Below are positions 8,306 to 15,986 of a DNA stretch of 64,000 nt, piece by piece (position 1 is the first letter of the stretch; each line of letters begins with the position of its first letter). This DNA is from Lachnospiraceae bacterium (GTDB taxonomy: Bacteria; Bacillota; Clostridia; Lachnospirales; Lachnospiraceae). The DNA lies in contig JAETQI010000032.1 of assembly GCA_021770755.1 (NCBI GenBank), positions 1 through 64,000 on the forward strand. Direction: 5' to 3'. The notes under the pieces were generated by a model, which had not been told where the DNA came from, made no database searches, and saw only the letters and a list, made by a program, of their open reading frames with translations. The translations under genes and the position numbers were made by a program.

Positions 8306-9232
8306 ATGGCAAAGAAAGAAGATAAAGACCTTATGGAATCAGGCGCCAAGGTGAAGCTTGGCACTTCGGATAAGATCATCAGGGGATTTGGATATGTGTT
8401 CCTGACACTCTATTCCGTCTGCTGTATCATACCGTTTATCATTATCGTCAGCACGTCGTTCACCAGCGAGTCGGTGATCCGGGCGGAGGGTGTGCAGTTC
8501 CTTCCAAAGGATATCACGCTGACGGCATATGACATGGTCACAAAGAGCGGCGGGATCTGGTGGTCCTACCTGGTTACGATCCTGCTGACGGCAGTCGGTA
8601 CAGGCGTCGGACTGTCGATCATCGCGATGACCGGTTACGCGCTGCAGAGAAAGGATTTTCCTTTCCGAAACGGAATATCGTTCTTCATTTACTTTACAAG
8701 CTTGTTCCAGGCGGGACTTGCACCGTATTATCTGCTGATGACACAGACATATCATCTCAAGGACAGCTATCTGGCAGTGCTGCTGCCCCTGCTGATGTCA
8801 CCGTGGCTGATCATACTGATGAAGAACTTCGTCAAGTCGATACCGCACGAGATCACAGAGTCGGGCAAGATCGACGGCGCGGGCGACATGAGGATCTTCG
8901 TGTCCCTGATCCTGCCGATGCTAAAGCCGGCACTTGCGACGATCGGACTGTTTCTGGCGTTAGGTTACTGGAATGAATGGTATCAGTCATCCCTGTTCCT
9001 GAGCTCGAGGGTAGCGGTGAAACCGCTGCAGTTTACACTGTATGAGATCGTGAACAAGACAGACGCGCTGAAGAACTCTGTCGCAGGTCAGTTTATCAAC
9101 CTGGCGGATATCCCGCAGGAGAGCGTTAAGATGGCAAACGCCGTGCTCGCGACAGGGCCGATCGTTCTGCTGTACCCGTTCGTACAGAAGTATTTCATCA
9201 GCGGCATCACTGTCGGTGCCGTGAAAGGCTAG
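8306..9232 (+). CDS. ABC sugar importer permease (YtcP/AraQ type)
   Basis: This is the 308-aa second membrane component of the importer, 15 bp downstream of the first. Six hydrophobic segments are visible. The coupling loop reads ITESGKIDGAGDMRIFVSLILPMLKP, the usual EAA loop of CUT1 permeases. The C-terminus KYFISGITVGAVKG is typical of the YtcP group, which pairs with LplB. The ribosome site GAGGAGG precedes ATG 8306. The stop codon is the first base of a long inverted repeat that separates it from the binding-protein gene. Confidence 0.93.
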   Translation: MAKKEDKDLMESGAKVKLGTSDKIIRGFGYVFLTLYSVCCIIPFIIIVSTSFTSESVIRAEGVQFLPKDITLTAYDMVTKSGGIWWSYLVTILLTAVGTGVGLSIIAMTGYALQRKDFPFRNGISFFIYFTSLFQAGLAPYYLLMTQTYHLKDSYLAVLLPLLMSPWLIILMKNFVKSIPHEITESGKIDGAGDMRIFVSLILPMLKPALATIGLFLALGYWNEWYQSSLFLSSRVAVKPLQFTLYEIVNKTDALKNSVAGQFINLADIPQESVKMANAVLATGPIVLLYPFVQKYFISGITVGAVKG

Positions 9233-9233
9233 A

Positions 9234-9328
9234 GCGTGAAAAGTACTTCTAGCCACTCACAGCAGAGGCTGTTTCGCGGAGAAGTACTAAGTTTCACGCG
9301 GGAAGAACGCAAAGGGCAGCGTTCTTCC
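9234..9328 (+). repeat. Two-hairpin intergenic element, family 2 copy 1
   Basis: Hairpin 1 pairs 9234-9241 with 9292-9299 and 9242-9250 with 9280-9288. Hairpin 2 is a perfect 10-bp stem (9301-9310 with 9319-9328) with loop AAAGGGCA. The right arm of hairpin 1 and the whole of hairpin 2 closely match the element at 19157-19232. Lying between permease and binding-protein genes it could set the different expression levels of the two, as REP elements do in other sugar operons; that role is inference. Confidence 0.65.
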
Positions 9329-9409
9329 GGGCGTATCAGGAATATATTTTTCAGGCTGTGGCTCCGTTCAGGCGGAGATAAGCAATATAAATTAACAGGA
9401 GGACAAGAA

Positions 9410-11122
9410 ATGAAAAAGAAAGTATTGGCATTACTATTGACAACCACGATGATCGCCGGGCTGACAACAGGCTGCGGCGGCAAAGATTCAGACTCGGCTT
9501 CAAGCTCAAACACAAACGACACCTCTGCATCGGCGGATACATCTGCACCGGCTTCCAATGACAGCGCGTCTGCAGACAATGCGTCTACTGACAACGCTTC
9601 CGGCGGCGATGCGGCAGCTTCATCTGATGATCCATGGGCAAATGTGGACACATCAGAGCATGTAGTCATTACATACATGACAACCGGCGAGACACCGACC
9701 GGAACGAAAGAAAAATATGACGAGATGATGACAGAGCTGAACAAGATCCTGACAGAGAAGTGCAACGCGGAGCTGCAGACCTACTTCATTAGCTGGACAG
9801 ATTATCTCTCAAACTACAATCTGACACTGGCACAGATGGATGGTACGGTTGACCTTGTTGGAACGGCTTCCGACTGGCTGGATGCATGGCCAAACTCCAA
9901 GAACGGCGCATTCCTGGAGCTGTCAGAGGATATGTTAAAGACGTATGCACCTCAGACATATGCAAGCGTTCCTGCTGAGAACTGGGAACTCTGCAAATAT
10001 GACGGCGAGATCTATCTGATCCCGGAGGATAACTATGCACAGTGGACGAACCATGGCTTTATCTATCGTCTTGACTGGGCAAAGGCGGCAGGCCTTGCGG
10101 ACGGCGTAAAGAGCTGGGAGGATCTGACAACGTACTTCAAGTATGTGAAGGAGACCTATCCTGACATTATCCCTTGGGATTCAGACGGTACACAGTATGC
10201 ACAGATGGCAGGCGGCTGGATCGCTTCCCACTCGAATTATGTACCTATTGACGGTATCAACTCGGCGGCTATGTGGGGCGGCACAAGGGATGATCTCTAC
10301 ACGGTCTACTCTCCGTTTGTGACAGATACAGATTCTCTTGTAGAGTTTGCCAAGATGATGAAGGAGTGGGATGAGATCGGCGTATGGCAGACAGACGTTT
10401 TGAACAACACTTCATCGACAAACCGTGATGATTACAGGATCGGAAAGGTTGCAGCAGAGCAGCACCATACACAGACATGGACTGACCTGGTAAGCCATAC
10501 ACCTGCAAATACGATTTATGATGATGATCCGAATGCGGAGACAGGTTTCTTCTATTTTGGTCAGGAGACAGGCAATGTGACAGCGCTTTCGATCACACAT
10601 GGTGCGATGGCGATCTCTGCAGGCAGCAAGAATCCTGAGAGAGCGTTGATGGTATATGATCTGTTAAGAAATGATCCGGATTGCTATAAGTTATTCTGCT
10701 ATGGTATCGAGGGCGTTTCCTATGAGGTTACATCTGATGGTCTGAGAACAACTCCGGAAGGATACAATCAGGATACAGATAACATCAACGGCACGACAAA
10801 CTTCTGGTGGGGACGTAATGATGACCTGGAGATTCTGGATGCAACACGTGACTGGGATAAGATCAATGCGCTGTATGACGAGTACGACAAGATCAAGATC
10901 GAGTATCCGTATGGTCAGTTCGTAGCAGAGGTTGACAATATCCGTTCACAGATCTCCAATATCAACGAGATCACCACGAACTATATGAAGCAGATCGCAT
11001 TCGGCAAGTATTCAGGAACGGCAGAGGATATCGTTGCAGAGTACCAGTCCGCATTGAAGGCAGCAGGCATTGACGAGGTTACAGCAGAGTTACAGAGACA
11101 GTTTGACGCGCTTTACAAATAA
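9410..11122 (+). CDS. Extracellular sugar-binding lipoprotein of ABC importer
   Basis: This 570-aa solute-binding lipoprotein delivers the sugar to the two upstream permeases. It has a lipoprotein signal (MKKKVLALLLTTTMIAGLTTGC) with the lipobox cysteine at residue 22. A Ser/Asp/Ala-rich linker (about 25-75) would hold the domain off the membrane. The folded domain follows, with many Trp and Tyr residues as in binding proteins for oligosaccharides. Length (~550 aa) matches the LplA-type partner of LplB/YtcP permeases. ATG 9410 is chosen because AGGAGG lies just upstream and the signal peptide begins there. The ligand is not evident; the downstream GH35 and GH2 genes suggest a galactoside or related glycan. 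Confidence 0.92.
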   Translation: MKKKVLALLLTTTMIAGLTTGCGGKDSDSASSSNTNDTSASADTSAPASNDSASADNASTDNASGGDAAASSDDPWANVDTSEHVVITYMTTGETPTGTKEKYDEMMTELNKILTEKCNAELQTYFISWTDYLSNYNLTLAQMDGTVDLVGTASDWLDAWPNSKNGAFLELSEDMLKTYAPQTYASVPAENWELCKYDGEIYLIPEDNYAQWTNHGFIYRLDWAKAAGLADGVKSWEDLTTYFKYVKETYPDIIPWDSDGTQYAQMAGGWIASHSNYVPIDGINSAAMWGGTRDDLYTVYSPFVTDTDSLVEFAKMMKEWDEIGVWQTDVLNNTSSTNRDDYRIGKVAAEQHHTQTWTDLVSHTPANTIYDDDPNAETGFFYFGQETGNVTALSITHGAMAISAGSKNPERALMVYDLLRNDPDCYKLFCYGIEGVSYEVTSDGLRTTPEGYNQDTDNINGTTNFWWGRNDDLEILDATRDWDKINALYDEYDKIKIEYPYGQFVAEVDNIRSQISNINEITTNYMKQIAFGKYSGTAEDIVAEYQSALKAAGIDEVTAELQRQFDALYK

Positions 11123-11151
11123 GCGACTTGCAGTGCCGGTTTAGAGATTTG

Positions 11152-11183
11152 GAGGGTATGACTACTGTCATACCCTTCTTTTT
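11152..11183 (+). terminator. Rho-independent terminator after binding protein
   Basis: A stem GGGTATGA (11154-11161) with TCATACCC (11168-11175) is followed by TTCTTTTT. It ends the importer operon ahead of a separate GH35 promoter. Confidence 0.85.
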
Positions 11184-11203
11184 GTACACGGATTAGTTTG
11201 ACA

Positions 11204-11254
11204 TTGACGATGATTTTTGAAAGTGATATCATTTAGCCAGAAATTGGTTTCTGG
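11204..11254 (+). promoter_or_regulatory. GH35 promoter with LacI-type operator
   Basis: TTGACG (11204-11209) and TATCAT (11227-11232) are separated by 17 bp. Four bases on lies a perfect inverted repeat CCAGAAA-TTGG-TTTCTGG (11237-11254). Its GAAATTGGTTTC core differs by one base from the importer operator and sits at nearly the same distance from the -10 box, so the same repressor probably controls both. Confidence 0.75.
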
Positions 11255-11289
11255 AAAGAAATGCATATAAATATGGGAGAAGGTGTACT

Positions 11290-13107
11290 ATGGGACGATT
11301 TGAGATCAGGGATAATTTTTATTTAGACGGAAAACCATTCCGCGTGATATCAGGCAGCATTCACTATTTCCGCGTGGTGCCGGAGTACTGGCGCGACCGT
11401 CTGGAAAAATTAAAGGCGATGGGCTGCAATACGGTAGAGACTTACATTGCGTGGAATGTTCATGAGCCAAAAAAGGGTGTGTTTGATTTTGAAGGCGGGC
11501 ATGATCTGGTGAAGTTTGTGCGGACAGCGCAGGAACTGGGACTGTATGTGATACTGCGCCCTTCGCCGTATATCTGCGCGGAGTGGGAGTTTGGCGGGCT
11601 TCCCGCATGGCTGCTGGCAGAGGACGGAATGCGTCTCCGGGCATGTCACGAGTCGTTCCTAAAGCATGTCAGGGAGTATTATGACAGACTGTTTCCATTG
11701 ATCACACCGCTGCAGATCACGGAGGGCGGTCCGGTGATCCTGATGCAGGTTGAGAACGAATATGGATATTACGGGGACGATACCCGCTATATGGAGACGA
11801 TGCGTGATCTGATGCTGGAGCGCGGCGTGACAGTGCCGCTCATCACCTCGGACGGTCCGTTTGAGGAGGCGCTTTCCTGCGGCTGCCTTGACGGGATCCA
11901 CCCGACCGGAAACTTTGGTTCGCGCACGAAGGAGCGTTTCGGGGTGCTCGCACCGTATGCCAAGGGCGGTCCGCTGATGTGCGCGGAGTTCTGGGTGGGC
12001 TGGTTTGACCACTGGGGAAATGGCGGCCATATGCACGGCAACTCGGAGAGCCCGCAGGATCTGGACGATATGCTGGACATGGGGCATGTCAACATCTATA
12101 TGTTTGAAGGCGGAACGAATTTCGGCTTCATGAACGGATCGAACTACTACGACGAGCTGACGCCGGATGTGACCTCGTACGACTACGACGCCCTGCTCAC
12201 GGAGGCAGGAGATTTTACGGAAAAATACGATAAGTTCCAGAAAGTGATCAGCAAGTATGCGCCGATCCCGAAGGTGGAGTTCACAACCGACATCCGGAAA
12301 AAGGCATACGGAAAACTGACAGCCGTGTCACAAACAGGGCTGCTGCAGAATCTTGAGAACCTTTCAGAACCGATCGTGGATAACTTTCCAATCTGTATGG
12401 AAAAATGTGGACAAAACTACGGTTATATACTCTATCACTCGACTTTAAAGCATGAGCAGAATATTGAGCGTATCCGCCTGTGGGGGGCAAATGACCGCGC
12501 CAATATCTTTGTGGAGGACAGGCGCGTCGCGAACCTGTACGACAGGGAGCTCACACTCGAGTATGACGTGATCGCCGGGAAAGTCAAGAAAGCGGAGGAC
12601 GCAAATGCGCCTGCAGATCAGGCGGCGGCAGAAGCGCAGAACGATCCGGTGACGTTCGCGCAGGGAGCGCCGCTCGACATTCTCATGGAGAACATGGGGC
12701 GTGTCAATTTTGGCCCGCTGATGGAGCGCCAGCGCAAGGGAATCGCCGAATGTGTTCAGATCAATGGCCATATCCATTACGACTGGACGATGTATCCGCT
12801 GCCGCTCGACAATGTTGACAGGCTCGATTTTGGCAGGGACTGCACAGAGGGACTTCCGGCATTCTACAGATTTGAGCTGGATGTGGACGAAGCGTGCGAT
12901 ACATTTCTGGAGCTGGATGGCTGGGGAAAAGGCTGCGTGTTCTTAAACGGATTCAACCTCGGCAGGTATTGGGAGATCGGGCCGCAGAAGCGTCTGTATA
13001 TACCGGCGCCGCTGTTGAAGATCGGGAAAAATGAGATCATTGTGTTTGAGACCGAGGGGAAAGCGACGGGGGTGATCGAATTAAAAGACGAGCCGGATAT
13101 CGGGTAG
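11290..13107 (+). CDS. Glycoside hydrolase family 35 beta-galactosidase
   Basis: This 605-aa retaining glycosidase should release terminal beta-galactose. The TIM barrel occupies about residues 1-330 with the family signatures SGSIHYFRVVPEYWRDRLEK and GGPVILMQVENEYG. The acid/base should be Glu157 (in VENEYG) and the nucleophile Glu233 (in MCAEFWVGWFDHWG). Beta-rich C-terminal domains follow, with FLNGFNLGRYWEIGPQ near the end. There is no signal peptide, so it is cytoplasmic and would act on sugars brought in by the ABC importer. The start ATG follows AGAAGG. A separate promoter with a LacI-type operator precedes it and a strong terminator follows. Confidence 0.95.
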   Translation: MGRFEIRDNFYLDGKPFRVISGSIHYFRVVPEYWRDRLEKLKAMGCNTVETYIAWNVHEPKKGVFDFEGGHDLVKFVRTAQELGLYVILRPSPYICAEWEFGGLPAWLLAEDGMRLRACHESFLKHVREYYDRLFPLITPLQITEGGPVILMQVENEYGYYGDDTRYMETMRDLMLERGVTVPLITSDGPFEEALSCGCLDGIHPTGNFGSRTKERFGVLAPYAKGGPLMCAEFWVGWFDHWGNGGHMHGNSESPQDLDDMLDMGHVNIYMFEGGTNFGFMNGSNYYDELTPDVTSYDYDALLTEAGDFTEKYDKFQKVISKYAPIPKVEFTTDIRKKAYGKLTAVSQTGLLQNLENLSEPIVDNFPICMEKCGQNYGYILYHSTLKHEQNIERIRLWGANDRANIFVEDRRVANLYDRELTLEYDVIAGKVKKAEDANAPADQAAAEAQNDPVTFAQGAPLDILMENMGRVNFGPLMERQRKGIAECVQINGHIHYDWTMYPLPLDNVDRLDFGRDCTEGLPAFYRFELDVDEACDTFLELDGWGKGCVFLNGFNLGRYWEIGPQKRLYIPAPLLKIGKNEIIVFETEGKATGVIELKDEPDIG

Positions 13108-13149
13108 CCTGTAATAAAGATAACAGAGTCATGAGCTGTGCAGTGCGGC

Positions 13150-13178
13150 GGGCAGGGAATGTTTCCCTGCCCGTTTTT
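13150..13178 (+). terminator. Rho-independent terminator after GH35 gene
   Basis: A 10-bp stem (13150-13159 with 13163-13172) is followed by G and TTTTT (13174-13178). It separates the GH35 gene from the converging GH2 gene. Confidence 0.9.
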
Positions 13179-15549
13179 AGATCCTTAATGTCTCTGTCCG
13201 GATCATATCCCCGCGGACGGTCACTGTCAGCGGTGTGTCAGCGGTGGTGTCCTCATTGTCGGCGGCATAGATCATGAGCTGTCCCCTGTATGCCCTGCGG
13301 TAGCAGGCGGTGTACTCCGTCACGTCTGCAAGGTCGCCGTTCTCGAGACCGAGCAGCGCTCCGTTTTCGACAGTCACATGGAGCTTCGTGCTATCATGGC
13401 CTGCGATGATATCGCGCGCTTCTTCGTTCAGTGTGTATTCCTGTATGTTCATCTGGCACGCCGCCATGGCCGTGTACAGGCTGTGACTGACATCTGCGTC
13501 ATTTTCGGCGTTCCTTGCTGTCAGGGTACCCGGCTCAAACCGGACGGTTGTGAGAATGCAGTCCTTGTCAGGATCTTTCTCGAAAGTGCCAAGACGCTTG
13601 TTGTTCAGCAGGAGTTCGATGGATCTTAAGTTCGTGTAACATTTGACTGTGATCATCTCTCCGGCACAGTAATTCCAGCTTTCAGCCGACGGTGCAAACT
13701 CGCAGGCGTAAGCGTCATCTGCGGTTTCTCCCCATGGAGTGACACAGTTGTCCGTTTTTCGTATGGTCGTCAGATGGATCATGGGTTCGTCTGACCAGAA
13801 ACTCTGCCTGCGGTAGTAACCCGGTTTTTCAAATCCCGCGAGCGTGATCAGCCCTGCGCCCGAGCCGTGGATCGGCCAGCCGTGCGCCTCGCCGAGATAG
13901 TCGATGCCAGTCCACAAAAACTGTCCGGAGATGTAGTCGTTGTCGGTCACCGCGCGCCAGTCCTGGAGCCGGTGGCCGTTCTCGCTGCCGAGGAACGGCT
14001 TGTCTGGAAATGCCTGGTGGTGCTCTGTGTACAGGTTTTCCCGGTAATTGTACCCGGCGACGTCGACGGCGTCGATAAAGCCAAGCTTTGCGGAGAGCTC
14101 GGGGAAGGCGGCGGCAAGCGTCACCGGATGCGTGGTGTCCGCTGTTTTTACAATGTCGCACAGATGCTTTGCCAGCACAGCGAGGCGCTCGGCGTTGGGG
14201 CGCGCGGGATTGTACATGCGCTCCGCCTCCGGTTTGTTGGCGTCGTTGTTGCCGGTAACGCAGTTGCCTGGCATAGTTACAAAGCTCGGATGGCAGTAGG
14301 GATCGTTGGGATAGTCGATCTCGTTTCCGATGCTCCACAGGATCACACTCGGGTGGTTGCGGTCGCGCAGGATCATGTCGGTGAGATCGCGCTCGTGCCA
14401 GACGGGGAAATCGGTGTAGTAGCCCTGATTTTTCGGGGGATAGACATTGTGTCCCTGCCACCATTTGTTCTTTGGCCCCTCCCACTCGTCAAATGCCTCG
14501 TCCATCACGAGGAAGCCGAGGACGTCGCACAGCGTGTACAGCTCGGGCATGTGCGGATTGTGGCTCATGCGGATCGCGTTGCAGCCCATTTTCCTGAGTT
14601 TGATGAGTCTGCGGCACCATACCTCGTAGGGAACGGCGGCGCCAAGGCAGCCTGCGTCGTGGTGCAGACAGACGCCCTTGAACTTGTACGGTTTCCCGTT
14701 GAGGAAAAAGCCCCTGTCAGGGTGAAAGCGAAAGCTGCGGATACCGACCTTCATCTCATGGACCTGATATGATTTCTGGTAGGAGATATATGTTTTGACA
14801 GTGTGCAGATCAGGACTTTCCGGCGACCAGAGCCTGGGTGTCTGTATGGAGCCGCTGTTGGTGACCTGTATGGAGGCGTGCGCCATGATGGTTGTCTGCG
14901 AAACGGCCTCGCCCACCAGCTTTCCGGCGTTGTCAAAGATGACATTGGTGACAGTGACCAGGCTGTTCTTGTCTGTCGCGTTGACCAGTTCATTGACGAT
15001 CTCGTAGTCGGCGCTGTTATCGTCGACTCTCGGCGTGTGGAAAAAGATGCCGTTGTCGGTGGGATAGATGTTTTCGGATATGGTGAGCGTGACTTTTCCC
15101 GTGATGCCGGAGCCTGTGAACCAGCGCGAGTCGGACAGCTCGCGCCTGTCGACGTACACGCTGATGACATTGTCGGCATCAAAACGGAAGCAGTCGGACA
15201 CATTATATTCGAAGGAGATGTAGCCGTTTGGACGCTCGCCGAGGTAGGTGGAGTTGCACCAGACGCGGCTGTTCTTGTAAATGCCGTCAAAATGGATGCG
15301 GATCTGCTTCCCCTGCCATGCCGCATCGGGTGCAATGTGGATGCGGTACCAGCCGATGCCGCCCGCAAGATACCCGGTGCCGCTGGAATACTCCTTTGAG
15401 AAGGGCATATGTACGGACCAGTCGTGGGGGAGCGATACAGGCTCCCAGTCGTCGTCTCCGCTCCACGCCTGCCATGCATCGGGGGCGTCTCCCAGATGAA
15501 AGCGGGCGTGGTTCAGCGGGATCGTCAGTGTGTCGTTGATCGTTTCCAT
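13177..15549 (-). CDS. Glycoside hydrolase family 2 (beta-galactosidase-like)
   Basis: This is a 790-aa cytoplasmic GH2 enzyme. A sugar-binding jelly-roll domain (about 1-160, with WYRIHIAPDAAWQGK and DGIYKNSRVWCN) is followed by an immunoglobulin-like domain (165-275). The TIM barrel (280-600) contains KGVCLHHDAGCLGAAVP, the acid/base Glu410 in WSIGNE, and the likely nucleophile Glu523 in GSENGH. A C-terminal beta domain follows. The nucleophile context GSENG differs from the usual SEYG, so a beta-galactosidase assignment is likely but a related exo-activity is possible. No signal peptide is seen. It converges on the GH35 gene and would share its intracellular oligosaccharide substrate. The small truncated gene upstream ends 5 bp before its start. 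Confidence 0.88.
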   Translation of the reverse strand: METINDTLTIPLNHARFHLGDAPDAWQAWSGDDDWEPVSLPHDWSVHMPFSKEYSSGTGYLAGGIGWYRIHIAPDAAWQGKQIRIHFDGIYKNSRVWCNSTYLGERPNGYISFEYNVSDCFRFDADNVISVYVDRRELSDSRWFTGSGITGKVTLTISENIYPTDNGIFFHTPRVDDNSADYEIVNELVNATDKNSLVTVTNVIFDNAGKLVGEAVSQTTIMAHASIQVTNSGSIQTPRLWSPESPDLHTVKTYISYQKSYQVHEMKVGIRSFRFHPDRGFFLNGKPYKFKGVCLHHDAGCLGAAVPYEVWCRRLIKLRKMGCNAIRMSHNPHMPELYTLCDVLGFLVMDEAFDEWEGPKNKWWQGHNVYPPKNQGYYTDFPVWHERDLTDMILRDRNHPSVILWSIGNEIDYPNDPYCHPSFVTMPGNCVTGNNDANKPEAERMYNPARPNAERLAVLAKHLCDIVKTADTTHPVTLAAAFPELSAKLGFIDAVDVAGYNYRENLYTEHHQAFPDKPFLGSENGHRLQDWRAVTDNDYISGQFLWTGIDYLGEAHGWPIHGSGAGLITLAGFEKPGYYRRQSFWSDEPMIHLTTIRKTDNCVTPWGETADDAYACEFAPSAESWNYCAGEMITVKCYTNLRSIELLLNNKRLGTFEKDPDKDCILTTVRFEPGTLTARNAENDADVSHSLYTAMAACQMNIQEYTLNEEARDIIAGHDSTKLHVTVENGALLGLENGDLADVTEYTACYRRAYRGQLMIYAADNEDTTADTPLTVTVRGDMIRTETLRI

Positions 15550-15554
15550 GAGAA

Positions 15555-15767
15555 TTATGACTCCTTTCGGTAGAGAATGTATATGAATTCCTTTTCAGAA
15601 AAACCATAGATATCTTCCCAGTAATAATCTGGAATATAACAAGTTGCATGCCGGAAACATAGGTCTGTGTCGGGCTTTTCGATATAAACTTTAACTTTTC
15701 TGTCAGAAGACATTTCGGAATGGACGATTTCAGTTTCGTCATTAAGTGTCAGAAAGGGATACATCAT
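15555..15767 (-). CDS. Small conserved-looking protein, probably 3'-truncated
   Basis: This is a 70-aa acidic protein beginning MMYPFLTLNDETEIVHSEM. From memory, similar Lachnospiraceae proteins of unknown function are longer and continue past the WEDIYGFSEKE motif with a helical tail. Here the sequence ends soon after that motif with IYILYRKES, which looks like a replaced or lost tail. It is on the same strand as the GH2 gene and ends 5 bp before it, so the two may be co-transcribed. No function can be assigned, and the truncation call should be treated as a hypothesis. Confidence 0.5.
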   Translation of the reverse strand: MMYPFLTLNDETEIVHSEMSSDRKVKVYIEKPDTDLCFRHATCYIPDYYWEDIYGFSEKEFIYILYRKES

Positions 15768-15863
15768 ATTATAGACATTCCTTTTGTATGTCTATTGTAA
15801 CATAAAATCGCCGCGAGTCAACAAAAATAACCTGACATGACAGCGTCACATTTTTTTGCCCAT

Positions 15864-15896
15864 TTAAGGACTTTTTAAGAATTATCCAGTTATAAT
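15864..15896 (+). promoter_or_regulatory. Promoter of ABC/two-component operon with TTAAG direct repeats
   Basis: A consensus -10 box TATAAT lies at 15891-15896. Two direct TTAAG repeats (15864-15868 and 15875-15879) start 11 bp apart and replace a recognisable -35 box. This is the layout used by OmpR-family activators, and such a regulator is encoded in the same operon. Autoregulation is inference. Confidence 0.45.
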
Positions 15897-15986
15897 GACT
15901 ACAGTCAAGTGTATAAAGTCAGTTAAAACAGAGGTGAAAAACCTGTTTTACGGAGTGGAGATCAGGAATGATCGATCAGGAAAGGA

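Noticed and set aside
9301-9328. Rho-independent terminator between permease and binding-protein genes
   Set aside because: The stem is strong but no T run follows; treated as part of the family-2 element.
13829-14485. Frames antisense to or overlapping the GH2 gene
   Set aside because: They are alternative frames of a clear GH2 coding region with both catalytic glutamates.
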